Shown piece by piece: positions 35,934 through 43,906 of a stretch of DNA of 64,000 bases. The notes under the pieces are model-generated. The model was given only the letters and a program-made list of their open reading frames with translations, was not told where the DNA came from and ran no database searches. The DNA comes from Streptomyces tsukubensis. Lineage in GTDB: Bacteria; Actinomycetota; Actinomycetes; Streptomycetales; Streptomycetaceae. Within the stretch, counting starts at the first letter, position 1. Each line of letters starts with the position of its first letter. The position numbers and the translations under genes are program-made. Location of the stretch: NCBI RefSeq assembly GCF_003932715.1, contig NZ_CP020700.1:3122501-3186500 (forward strand). The letters run 5' to 3'.

Positions 35934-35960
35934 AACGATTGCAATCCGGACAGAATTCCC
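35934..35960 (-). promoter_or_regulatory. SigR (disulfide-stress) promoter of hrdD
   Basis: On the minus strand GGGAAT (complement of 35955-35960), exactly 18 bases, then GTTG (from 35936 down). This is the SigR consensus GGGAAT-N18-GTT. It lies 62 bp upstream of the hrdD start codon. Confidence 0.85.
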
Positions 35961-36020
35961 GTGGGGCCCGGCATTTTTTATGATCTTGCAGTACCCTGTC
36001 CGGCCACATGAGGAGGTTGC

Positions 36021-36560
36021 ATGATCCGCTCCGGGCGGAAGCCAACAGAGCTGCAGGTCAGAGCGGGTAGGGAGGGTGATCTCGCGGAGCTGACCGCGCT
36101 CTACAACCACTATGTCGTGGAGACACCCATCACGTTCGACACCGCTCCCTTCACCACCGAGGAGCGGCTTCCGTGGTTGCGCTCCCACCCTGAAGACGGC
36201 CCTCACCGTCTTCTGGTTGCCCGGGACGCCGGAGAGGCCCTGCTCGGCTATGTCACCACCAGCCCGCTGCGGCCCAAGGCCGCGTACGCGACCTCGGTCG
36301 AGGTCAGCATCTACTGCGCCCCCGACGCGGGCGGCAAGGGCGTGGGCACGGCGCTGTACGAGCAGCTGTTCAAGGAGCTGGAGGGCGAGGACGTCCACCG
36401 GGCGTACGCCGGGATAACCCAGCCGAACGCGGCGTCGGAGCGGCTCCACACCCGCTTCGGATTCCGCCCCGTGGGGACGTACACGGAGGCGGGCCGGAAG
36501 TTCGGCCGCTACTGGGACATCACCTGGTACGAGAAGCACCTCGGCCCCGGCACGGCCTGA
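36021..36560 (+). CDS. Phosphinothricin-acetyltransferase-like GNAT
   Basis: 179 residues, ATG 36021 after AGGAGG. Resembles the Pat/Bar/YncA group that acetylates phosphinothricin, methionine derivatives or sulfoximines: VRAGREGDLAELTALYNHYV, VETPITFDTAPFTTEERLPW, acetyl-CoA loop region CAPDAGGKGVGTALYEQLFK, YAGITQPNAASERLHTRFGF and the ending RKFGRYWDITWYEKHL. Resistance function is possible but not shown. It is divergent from hrdD across a 148-bp region holding the SigR promoter. Confidence 0.92.
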   Translation: MIRSGRKPTELQVRAGREGDLAELTALYNHYVVETPITFDTAPFTTEERLPWLRSHPEDGPHRLLVARDAGEALLGYVTTSPLRPKAAYATSVEVSIYCAPDAGGKGVGTALYEQLFKELEGEDVHRAYAGITQPNAASERLHTRFGFRPVGTYTEAGRKFGRYWDITWYEKHLGPGTA

Positions 36561-36682
36561 CCCCGGCCCCCTGCACCCGCCGGGCGGCCCTGCCGCGCCC
36601 GGAGACGTAGGACCGAAGGCGGGGGCCGAGTGGGGCCACGGCCCGTTACGGCCCCCGCGAGGCCCCGCCTAGGGTCCGGACC

Positions 36683-37798
36683 ATGACGACCCAGCCTCCC
36701 GGAACCTCCCCCGCCCCGGACGACGACCACCCCGTCGCCAGCGGTCGGACCACGCCCACGGGCATCACCGACACGGGTACCGCCGACACCACCGGCATCC
36801 TCGACGAGGCCCTCGGACGCATCCATGTCTCCGGCCCCGAGCGCAACGGCTGGCTCAGCAATCACGCCCCGATGGCCGTCGAGGCCCTGGTCCACCACGG
36901 CAGCTCCGCCACGGTCCACCGCTGGCTGGACCGCTACCGCGACAACCTGGAGGAGATGCCGGCCCCTTACGCCCCGATCACCGCCGGCACCTGGCGCGAA
37001 GCCCTCGGCGACCCCCGCCGCATCGCGGACTGGGCGCTCCACTTCGAGCGGGAGACCGCGGAGCGGCCGTGGCGCGAGGTACTGGCCGAGTGGTGGCCCC
37101 GGCTGCTGCCGGGCATCGCGGGGGGTGCCACGCACCCTGTGATCCGGGTGGGTCACGCCGTACGGACGCTGCTGACGACCGAGGAGACCGCGCCCCGGCT
37201 CACGGAGTTCGCGCACGCCCTCGGCTACTGGACGGCGCGCCACGCCCCGCTGCCGGACGTCCTGCGGTTCACTGACTCCCCCGCGGCGGCGACCGCGGCG
37301 CTCGGCGCGGTCGCGCCCGTACCGGACCAGTCCGGCGGCATCGTGTCGCGGCTGGCACAGCTGACCGAACTTCCCGGCTGGGCGGGCGCTCCCGCCTCCC
37401 CGGAGGAGGCGGAGGCGCGGCTGCGCGAGCTGGTGACCGCGGCGGTGCACCGGTACGCGACCCACGGCCACGCCGAGCCGGTGATGCTGGTCCACGCGGC
37501 GACCGCGCCCAATGCCGTACTGCGGACGCTGCCCGCGCTCCCCCGGGAGCTGTGGGCGCCGAGCCTGGGGGCGGCGTGGGCGGCGTCGGCGGCCGTGACC
37601 GCCGTGTACGTGCCCGCGGGGCTGGCGCCGTGGGAGGGTACGGCCGCGGACCGGACGCCGGAGGAGATCTTCGAGGCCGCCGCGGCCCACGGCGACGACC
37701 ACACCGTCAAGTTCACGGACACGGCGCTGGACATCGGGGACGCCGGGGCGCTGACGGCCGCGGTCCGCTCCGTCGAGCTGAACGAGCCGTTCCTGTAA
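36683..37798 (+). CDS. Questin-oxidase-family protein
   Basis: 371 residues from ATG 36683. It belongs to the questin oxidase/AflY Baeyer-Villiger-like family (DUF4243): GWLSNHAPMAVEALVHHGSS, WLDRYRDNLEEMPAPYAPIT, ALGDPRRIADWALHFERETA, and the C-terminal THGHAEPVMLVHAATAPNAV with AHGDDHTVKFTDTALDI. Fungal members open an anthraquinone ring in secondary metabolism; bacterial ones are of unknown substrate. No cofactor motif is recognised. No biosynthetic cluster is seen around it. Confidence 0.88.
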   Translation: MTTQPPGTSPAPDDDHPVASGRTTPTGITDTGTADTTGILDEALGRIHVSGPERNGWLSNHAPMAVEALVHHGSSATVHRWLDRYRDNLEEMPAPYAPITAGTWREALGDPRRIADWALHFERETAERPWREVLAEWWPRLLPGIAGGATHPVIRVGHAVRTLLTTEETAPRLTEFAHALGYWTARHAPLPDVLRFTDSPAAATAALGAVAPVPDQSGGIVSRLAQLTELPGWAGAPASPEEAEARLRELVTAAVHRYATHGHAEPVMLVHAATAPNAVLRTLPALPRELWAPSLGAAWAASAAVTAVYVPAGLAPWEGTAADRTPEEIFEAAAAHGDDHTVKFTDTALDIGDAGALTAAVRSVELNEPFL

Positions 37799-37840
37799 GC
37801 CCGCACCGGCACCCCCACCCGCACCCCCACCCGCTTCGGC

Positions 37841-38641
37841 TCAGCCGAACTGCAGGGACCTTTTGGCGAGCCCCCACCAGAAGCCGTCGATCACACTGCG
37901 CCCCCGGTCCAGCTCGCCCTCCGACGCGCCGAGGGCGACGAACAGCGGTGCGAAGTGTTCCGTACGGGGGTGGGCGAGCCGCCCGGCCGGCGCGGCGTGC
38001 TCGAAGTCGAGCAGCGCGTCGACATCGGCGGCGGCGAGCGCCTCCCGCCCCCAGTCGTCGAACTCGACGGACCAGCCCGGGATGCCGTCGTGCCGGAGGG
38101 CGGCGAGGTTGTGGGTGAAGAATCCGCTGCCGACGATCAGCACGCCCTCGTCGCGGAGCGGTGCGAGCCTGCGCCCGATCTCCATCAGCCGCTGCGGGTC
38201 GAGCGTGGGCATCGACACCTGGAGGACCGGAATTGCGGCGTCCGGATACATCTCGACCAGCGGTACGTAGGCGCCGTGGTCGAGCCCCCGGTCCGGCACG
38301 TCCTGGACCGGCGTACCGGCCCGGCGCAGCAGTTTCCGTACGGATTCAGCGAGGGCGGGCGCACCGGGGGCCGCGTACCGGACGCCGTAGTAGCGCTCGG
38401 GGAAGCCCCAGAAGTCGTACACCAGCGGCACGGTCGTGGTGGCGCCGAGGGCGAGGGGCGCCTCTTCCCAGTGGGCGGAGACGACCAGGATCGCCGTGGG
38501 CCGGGGCAGCCCGGCCGACCAGGCGGCGAGCTGGCCGGGCCAGACGGGGTCGTCGGCGAGTGGGGGCGCGCCGTGGGAGAGGTAGATCGCGGGCATGCGT
38601 CCCGCCGGGGGTGTGCCGGACGGGCCGGTGACGGTGGTCAT
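37841..38641 (-). CDS. LigB/DODA-type extradiol dioxygenase-like protein
   Basis: 266 residues. Residues near the start (AIYLSHGAPPLADDPVW) and VSAHWEEAPLALGATTT contain two metal-ligand histidines of class III extradiol dioxygenases; LDHGAYVPLVEMYPDAAIPV and GSGFFTHNLAALRHDG supply the others. Family members open aromatic catechol-type rings; YgiD-like ones act on DOPA. No signal or membrane segment. The MarR regulator is divergent with two similar operators between the genes, suggesting control by an aromatic ligand. Substrate not determined. Confidence 0.92.
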   Translation of the reverse strand: MTTVTGPSGTPPAGRMPAIYLSHGAPPLADDPVWPGQLAAWSAGLPRPTAILVVSAHWEEAPLALGATTTVPLVYDFWGFPERYYGVRYAAPGAPALAESVRKLLRRAGTPVQDVPDRGLDHGAYVPLVEMYPDAAIPVLQVSMPTLDPQRLMEIGRRLAPLRDEGVLIVGSGFFTHNLAALRHDGIPGWSVEFDDWGREALAAADVDALLDFEHAAPAGRLAHPRTEHFAPLFVALGASEGELDRGRSVIDGFWWGLAKRSLQFG

Positions 38642-38659
38642 GGGGGAGGCTCCGATCCA

Positions 38660-38713
38660 CTTGAAAGTTCAAGCTACCGGCTACCCTAAACCCGATTTAG
38701 TTCAACTTTCAAG
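38660..38713. promoter_or_regulatory. Two MarR-type operators
   Basis: CTTGAAAGTTCAAG (38660-38673) has perfect 6-bp arms; GTTCAACTTTCAAG (38700-38713) is its near-reverse complement (12 of 14 positions). Centres are 40 bp apart in the 93-bp space between the dioxygenase and MarR start codons. Confidence 0.75.
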
Positions 38714-38734
38714 AATGGGTCGTAGAGTAGAGGT

Positions 38735-39295
38735 ATGAACACGGCATCCACGGCGCCCGTCGCCGAAGACGCAGGCGAAGGCGGGGGCGGAGTCACGAGC
38801 GGAGGCGGCCGGGTGCCGCGCTGGCTCAGCGATGACGAACAGCGCGTCTGGCGCGCCTATCTCCATGCCACCACCCTCTTCGACGACCACCTCGACCGCC
38901 AGTTGCAGCGCGATGCGGGGATGCCGCATATCTACTACGGACTGCTGGTCCAGCTCTCGCAGGCGCCGCACCGCCGCAAGCGGATGACCGATCTGGCGAT
39001 CGACGCCAAGATCACCCGCTCGCGCCTCTCGCACGCCGTCGCCCGGCTGGAGCAGAAGGGCTGGGTACGGCGCGAGGACTGCCCCTCCGACAAACGCGGC
39101 CAGAACGCGGTGCTGACGGACGAGGGGTACGCGGTGCTGGAGGAGGCCGCGCCCGGCCATGTCGACGCGGTACGCCAGGCGATGTTCGACCGGCTGTCGC
39201 CCGAGCAGGTCGAGCAGCTCGGCGAGATCATGCTGATCATCGCGGACGGCCTCCAGCCCTCGGACTCGGGCGCCGACCTGCCCTGGCTGCGCTGA
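38735..39295 (+). CDS. MarR-family transcriptional regulator
   Basis: 186 residues from ATG 38735. After an Ala/Gly-rich N-terminus of ~30 residues, the winged helix core spans about residues 40-165: YYGLLVQLSQAPHRRKRMTD, LAIDAKITRSRLSHAVARLE, QKGWVRREDCPSDKRGQNAV (the beta-wing with D-x-R/K-G). It should be a ligand-released repressor acting on the divergent dioxygenase gene and itself through the paired palindromes at 38660-38713. A terminator follows at 39327-39358. Confidence 0.94.
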   Translation: MNTASTAPVAEDAGEGGGGVTSGGGRVPRWLSDDEQRVWRAYLHATTLFDDHLDRQLQRDAGMPHIYYGLLVQLSQAPHRRKRMTDLAIDAKITRSRLSHAVARLEQKGWVRREDCPSDKRGQNAVLTDEGYAVLEEAAPGHVDAVRQAMFDRLSPEQVEQLGEIMLIIADGLQPSDSGADLPWLR

Positions 39296-39326
39296 GCCCC
39301 TCGGCTCCCCGGCCCGGATATGCGGA

Positions 39327-39358
39327 AGGGCCCCGCCGGATCTCTCCGGCGGGGCCCT
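39327..39358. terminator. Bidirectional terminator hairpin
   Basis: AGGGCCCCGCCGGA (39327-39340) pairs perfectly with TCCGGCGGGGCCCT (39345-39358) over a 4-base loop, between the convergent MarR and MFS genes. Downstream, 39471-39500 holds three tandem copies of CCTTGGGGGC (the last with one mismatch). Confidence 0.85.
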
Positions 39359-39524
39359 CCGCCCTCCGCGTCACCGCCCGCTCTCCCCGGTGGAGCAGGC
39401 GGTGCACCCGCGGTGGTTCCGCGGCCGTCCGGCCGCGAGGCCTCCGGGCCGTGCCCGGAGCCCGCTGAGCCCTTGGGGGCCCTTGGGGGCCCTTGGGGCC
39501 GGGGGTTGAACGCCCCCGCCCGGC

Positions 39525-41078
39525 TCAGTGAGCGATGACGGGAATCTTCACCTCGGCGTCCGCGCCCTCGCCGCCGGACGCGGCACCGGCCCCGTCCGCT
39601 CCCGGCTTGCCCGCGTTGATCATCACCAGGGCGATCGTGGCGGCGACGACCAGGATGGCGACCGCCCACCAGATCGCGGTGGTGAAGCCGTGGACCATGC
39701 CCTGGAACTGGAGCAGCTGGGGATTGGTCGCCCCGGCCGCGCGGTCGGTGATGAACGAGGTGGTGGCCGAGGCCGCGATGGTGTTGAGCAGAGCCGTACC
39801 GATGGCGCCGCCGACCTGCTGGGAGGTGTTGACCATCGCGGAGGCGACTCCGGCGTCCGTCGGCCGGACCCCGTGGGTGGCGAGTGCCATCGCGGGCATG
39901 AACGCCGTACCCATGCCCAGACCGAGCAGCAGCTGCGCGGGCAGGATCAGTGCGGTGTACGAGCTGCCGATCTCCAGCTGGGTCAGCAGCAGCATGCCCA
40001 CCGCGGCGACCAGGAAGCCGGGGCCCATCAGCCAGCGCGCCGGGAGGCGCGTCATCAGACGGGTACCGATCTGGGTGGAGCCCACGATCATGCCGACGAT
40101 CATCGGCATAAAGGCGAATCCGGTCTTGACCGGCGAGTATCCCTCGACGACCTGGAGGTAGATCGTCAGGAAGAGGAACAGGCCGAACATCGCGATGATC
40201 GCGAGACCAAGGGAGAGGTACACCCCGCCGCGGTTGCGTTCGGTCAGCACCCGCAGCGGCAGCAGCGGCGCCTTGACCTTGGACTCGGTGACGACGAAGG
40301 CGCCCAGCAGCACCACGGACGCGACGAACATGCCGATGGTCAGACCGTCCGACCAGCCGGAGTGCTCGGCGCGGGCGAAGCCGTAGACCAGCGCCACCAG
40401 ACCGAGGGTGGAGAGGATGACACCGGGGACGTCCAGCGCGGAGCGGTTACGGGCGCCCGCGGGCTCCCGGATCACCAGATAGGCACCGACGGCCGCGACG
40501 ACCGCGAAGGGGATGTTGACGTAGAACGTCCAGCGCCAGTCCAGGTACTCGGTGAGGAAGCCGCCGAGGATCAGACCGACGGCGCCACCCCCACCGGCGA
40601 TCGCACCGTAGATACCGAAGGCCTTGGCGCGCTCCTTGGCATCGGTGAACATCACGGCGAGCAGCGACAGCGCGGCGGGCGCGAGGAGCGCGCCGAAGGC
40701 GCCCTGGAGGGCCCGGGAACCCAGCATCATCGCCTCGCCGGTGGCGGCACCGCCGAGCGCGGAGGCCACGGCGAAACCGATGAGGCCGACGATGAACGTC
40801 CGCTGCCGGCCCCACAGGTCGGCGATCCGGCCGCCGAAGAGGAGGAGTCCGCCGAAGGCGAGCGCGTAGGCCGTGATGACCCACTGGCGGTTGCCATCGG
40901 AAATGCCCAGGTCCTCCTGGGCGGTGGGCAGGGCGATGTTCACGATGGTGGCGTCGAGGACGACCATCAGCTGGGCGAGCGCGATGAAGACGAGCGCCTT
41001 CCACCGCGCCGGATCGGCACCGGCAGGGCCGGTATCCGCGAGGGCGGTGTCGGGAAGAGTGCGGTCGGTTTTTGACAT
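39525..41078 (-). CDS. DHA2-type MFS drug exporter
   Basis: 517 residues from ATG 41076-41078, 8 bases after TAGGTGG; a GTG 12 bases upstream is possible. About 14 helices: LMVVLDATIVNIALPTAQED (motif D1), GGRIADLWGRQRTFIVGLIG (motif A), YGAIAGGGGAVGLILGGFLT (motif C) and FLTEYLDWRWTFYVNIPFAV identify an EmrB/QacA antiporter. A TetR regulator gene lies upstream on the same strand and a small palindrome (41107-41121) precedes the start codon. Probable antibiotic or metabolite export; substrate unknown. Confidence 0.94.
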   Translation of the reverse strand: MSKTDRTLPDTALADTGPAGADPARWKALVFIALAQLMVVLDATIVNIALPTAQEDLGISDGNRQWVITAYALAFGGLLLFGGRIADLWGRQRTFIVGLIGFAVASALGGAATGEAMMLGSRALQGAFGALLAPAALSLLAVMFTDAKERAKAFGIYGAIAGGGGAVGLILGGFLTEYLDWRWTFYVNIPFAVVAAVGAYLVIREPAGARNRSALDVPGVILSTLGLVALVYGFARAEHSGWSDGLTIGMFVASVVLLGAFVVTESKVKAPLLPLRVLTERNRGGVYLSLGLAIIAMFGLFLFLTIYLQVVEGYSPVKTGFAFMPMIVGMIVGSTQIGTRLMTRLPARWLMGPGFLVAAVGMLLLTQLEIGSSYTALILPAQLLLGLGMGTAFMPAMALATHGVRPTDAGVASAMVNTSQQVGGAIGTALLNTIAASATTSFITDRAAGATNPQLLQFQGMVHGFTTAIWWAVAILVVAATIALVMINAGKPGADGAGAASGGEGADAEVKIPVIAH

Positions 41079-41106
41079 GGCTGGGGCCACCTAGGAGTGC
41101 GAAGGG

Positions 41107-41121
41107 TTCACCAAGGGTGAA
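41107..41121. promoter_or_regulatory. Palindrome upstream of the MFS exporter
   Basis: TTCACC-AAG-GGTGAA, perfect 6-bp arms around three bases, 29 bp upstream of the MFS start codon on the minus strand. Candidate repressor operator, possibly for the adjacent TetR protein. Confidence 0.6.
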
Positions 41122-41159
41122 AAAGGGCGGACGGTCTGCGCGGCGGCCCGGCCCGGTAC

Positions 41160-41350
41160 CGGTCGGTTGATCAGCAGGTCCGGTCGGTCCGGTCGGTCGG
41201 CGTCGGCGGAACGGTTCGCACGGCTCGGCTCGGTCCGTACGGGTCAGGTCGGTTCACAGGTACGGATCGGATCGGGTCGTACGGGCTCGGGCTGTCGGGC
41301 TCGTCCGGTCGAAGTCGGTGCGGTCTGTACGGGCTTGCGGTCGGTGGGCT
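41160..41350. repeat. GGTCGGTCCGGTCGG-type degenerate repeats
   Basis: The 289-bp space between the TetR and MFS genes has no gene. Most of it is built of short imperfect repeats of GGTCGG, CGGTACGG and TCCGGTCGG, the densest being at 41177-41203. Probably slippage-derived; it gives the MFS gene its own leader. Confidence 0.55.
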
Positions 41351-41367
41351 CTGGGGGGCGGGTGGGG

Positions 41368-42066
41368 TCAGTGGTTGCGCAAATCCTCCAAGGTGGCTGG
41401 TCTGCCGGGGAGTTCGGAGCGGGCCGGGGCCTCGACACCGTCCAGGAAGAGCTGGAGATGGCGGTGGACGAAGCGTTCGCTGCTGTCACGGCTCGCGCCC
41501 GGCAGGGGGCGGGTGAACTGGCCGATGACCACCATGAGATCCCCGGCGCCGACGTCGCGGCGCATCCGGCCGGCCGACTGGGCCCGTTCGATCAGGGCCG
41601 ACATCTCCGCCTCCAGGCGGGTCCGCCGGACGACCAGCTCGGGATGGTCCCGGTCGAAGGTCTCCCGGATCATCGGGCAGAGCGCCCCGGTCCGTTCGTC
41701 GGCCGCGCCGTGCGCGAACCGGCGGACGGCGTCGAAGGGGTCGCTCTCCTCGGCAGCAGCCCGAACCGCCAGCTCACAGGTGCGGTCCAGGACCGAGAGG
41801 ACGACCTCGTGCACCAGGGAGGCGCGATCGGGGAAGTGGCGGTAGAGCGTGGCATTGCCGACACCCGCGCCACGGGCGATCTCGTCGAACGATACCTCGG
41901 GACCGATGGCCGTGAACATATCCCGGGCGGTCCGGACGATCCGTTCGCGGTTCCGCTGGGCATCCGCCCTGGGCCGGGTGCGCGGCGCCCGGCTCGGAGC
42001 AACATGGGCACAGCCCGGCGGGGCGGCCTCCACAGGAGCCTCCCCGTCGGCGGTACCGGCGGCCAT
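41368..42066 (-). CDS. TetR-family transcriptional regulator
   Basis: 232 residues from ATG 42064-42066. Residues ~30-80 form the TetR helix-turn-helix (RIVRTARDMFTAIGPEVSFD, EIARGAGVGNATLYRHFPDR), followed by an all-helical ligand domain with RRFAHGAADERTGALCPMIR. It lies upstream of the MFS exporter on the same strand, separated by 285 bp, the classic layout for a repressor of drug export. Its own promoter region carries two copies of GGGGA-N5-TCCCC (42195-42250). Confidence 0.94.
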   Translation of the reverse strand: MAAGTADGEAPVEAAPPGCAHVAPSRAPRTRPRADAQRNRERIVRTARDMFTAIGPEVSFDEIARGAGVGNATLYRHFPDRASLVHEVVLSVLDRTCELAVRAAAEESDPFDAVRRFAHGAADERTGALCPMIRETFDRDHPELVVRRTRLEAEMSALIERAQSAGRMRRDVGAGDLMVVIGQFTRPLPGASRDSSERFVHRHLQLFLDGVEAPARSELPGRPATLEDLRNH

Positions 42067-42194
42067 GCACACGATCCCACTCCCTGTCCGTCGCCTTCCG
42101 GCGTCTTCCGTCGCGTCCGTCGCATCCGTACGAGGCGACCGATCGCCCCGGACGAATCCCCGGGCGGTCCCCGGATGTCCGTTCCGCCGGAAGT

Positions 42195-42250
42195 GGGGAC
42201 CGGTTCCCCGTTTTCCTGCGGCACTGAGTGCAAACGGGGAGACCGTCCCC
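42195..42250. promoter_or_regulatory. Paired GGGGA-N5-TCCCC operators
   Basis: GGGGA-CCGGT-TCCCC at 42195-42209 and GGGGA-GACCG-TCCCC at 42236-42250: the same inverted repeat with identical spacing, centres 41 bp apart. They sit in the 367-bp divergent region between the TetR gene and the M6 protease gene, where no other gene is seen. An additional inverted repeat (CCCCGTTT/AAACGGGG) overlaps them. Likely sites of the TetR repressor. Confidence 0.65.
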
Positions 42251-42433
42251 GCTTATTTCCCGGATCGGATGTGACCTGTGTCATCTCCGGCGCTCCTCCG
42301 GGCAGCCCCGCCGACTGCTCCTGCCGACGCGCCTCGGGCAGCGCCCGCGCCCGCCCCGGACGGCGAGGGGCGGCCTCCCTCCAACGGCCCCGCTCCGCGA
42401 GCGTCGCGCAGGCGCCCGCCGGAGGCTGGGCCC

Positions 42434-43906
42434 ATGCACCACGAGCGCCGCCGGATACGCCCGACCAGCCGGATATCCAGCCGGAAGACCGGCCCGACGC
42501 CGGACCCGACGCCGGACCCGACGTCAAGTCGGCCGTCCGGTCGGCAGCCCTGGTCCACGGGACGTATCCGGATCACGGACTCGCTTCTCTCGCCGGCCGC
42601 CGCCACCGGCCGCAGACGCCTCAGGACGGGCCGTCTGGTACGGGTCACGGGCCGCGCCCACCCGCGCCGGATCGGCGGTATCGCCGCCGTACTCGCCATC
42701 GCCATCGCCGCGCTCACCACGGCCAGCGACCCGATCCCCGCGCCCAGCCGGGCGTCCGCGGGCCCGGCCGCCGCCCCCGACGCGAGCGGTCTCGGCCCCT
42801 GCCATCTGCCGGCCGCCCTCGGTATCCAGATGTCCGAGGGTCTGCCGACCCCGCCCGGCTACTCCCCCTCCACCGGCCAGGTCCGCGCCCTCAACCTCAT
42901 GATCGACTTCCCGGACGCGGTCGGGGAGGGCACGGCGATGGACCGCCTCGGGGAGTTCTTCCCGCAGACCTCGGACTGGTTCAGGACCAGTTCGTACGGC
43001 CGTCTCGACTACCTCCCCCAGGCCCCGGTGACGGGCTGGCTGCGGATGCCGCTGCCGTTCAGCGCGTACGGGATAGAGCGCGGCTCACCGTACGAACCGG
43101 CCTACCGCGATCTCGTCGAGGACGTTGTGAAGGTCGCTGACCCGCAGGTCGACTTCAGCACCTACGACCTGGTCAACATATTGGTGACGCCCAACGCGGG
43201 CCCTTCGGCGCTGGACACGGTGCTGTCGGTGACGTTCTCCGGAAACCCGGACGCGCCCATCGCGGACGGCGTACCCCTCGCGAACACGTCGTTCGTCTAC
43301 AGCCGCCAGGACGACGGCTCCGGCTCGTACGCGGAGACCGGGTTCCGGGTGCTGCCCCATGAGAACGGCCATGTCTTCGGGCTGCCCGACCTCTACACCG
43401 TCGACGGCGGCGGCACGGTCGGGCACTGGGACATCATGTCCGAGGACTGGGGGGCCAACAACGACCTGCTCGGCTGGCACAAGTGGAAGCTGGGCTGGCT
43501 GGACCCGGAGCAGATCCACTGTGCGGCCTCGCCGGGCACCGCCGAGTACCGCCTGACGCCCCTCGCGGTCTCCGGCGGCGCGAAGATGACGCTGGTGCCG
43601 GTCTCCGCCGATACGGGGTACGCGGTCGAGGTCCGTACCCAGGAGGGCAACGACGACGCCGTCTGCCGCCCGGGCGTGCTGATCTACCGCGTACAGGCGG
43701 ATGTCGACACCGGTCAGGGCCCGGTGACGGTCTCCGACAGCCATGCCGACAGCGGGGGCTGCACCAAGCGTCCGAATGTGCACGCCGAACTGTCGGACGC
43801 GCCGTACCGGCCGGGCCAGACCTTCAAGGACCGCAAGAACGGGGTGGAGATCGCGGTGGTGTCGGAGGAGAAGGACGTCTACACGGTCCGCGTCACCCGC
43901 TCCTGA
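42434..43906 (+). CDS. Secreted M6-family metalloprotease-like protein
   Basis: 490 residues from ATG 42434, 8 bases after GGAGG; an upstream GTG at 42278 would add 52 residues of Pro/Ala-rich sequence. A basic region (GRAHPRRIGG) and a hydrophobic stretch (IAAVLAIAIAALTTASDPIP) at about residues 79-100 form an unusually late signal sequence. The catalytic zinc motif is HENGH in RVLPHENGHVFGLPDLYTVD, and GTVGHWDIMSEDWGANNDLL is the downstream turn, as in the M6/immune inhibitor A-like peptidases. Its 3' end overlaps the convergent ligase gene by 14 bp. Confidence 0.88.
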   Translation: MHHERRRIRPTSRISSRKTGPTPDPTPDPTSSRPSGRQPWSTGRIRITDSLLSPAAATGRRRLRTGRLVRVTGRAHPRRIGGIAAVLAIAIAALTTASDPIPAPSRASAGPAAAPDASGLGPCHLPAALGIQMSEGLPTPPGYSPSTGQVRALNLMIDFPDAVGEGTAMDRLGEFFPQTSDWFRTSSYGRLDYLPQAPVTGWLRMPLPFSAYGIERGSPYEPAYRDLVEDVVKVADPQVDFSTYDLVNILVTPNAGPSALDTVLSVTFSGNPDAPIADGVPLANTSFVYSRQDDGSGSYAETGFRVLPHENGHVFGLPDLYTVDGGGTVGHWDIMSEDWGANNDLLGWHKWKLGWLDPEQIHCAASPGTAEYRLTPLAVSGGAKMTLVPVSADTGYAVEVRTQEGNDDAVCRPGVLIYRVQADVDTGQGPVTVSDSHADSGGCTKRPNVHAELSDAPYRPGQTFKDRKNGVEIAVVSEEKDVYTVRVTRS

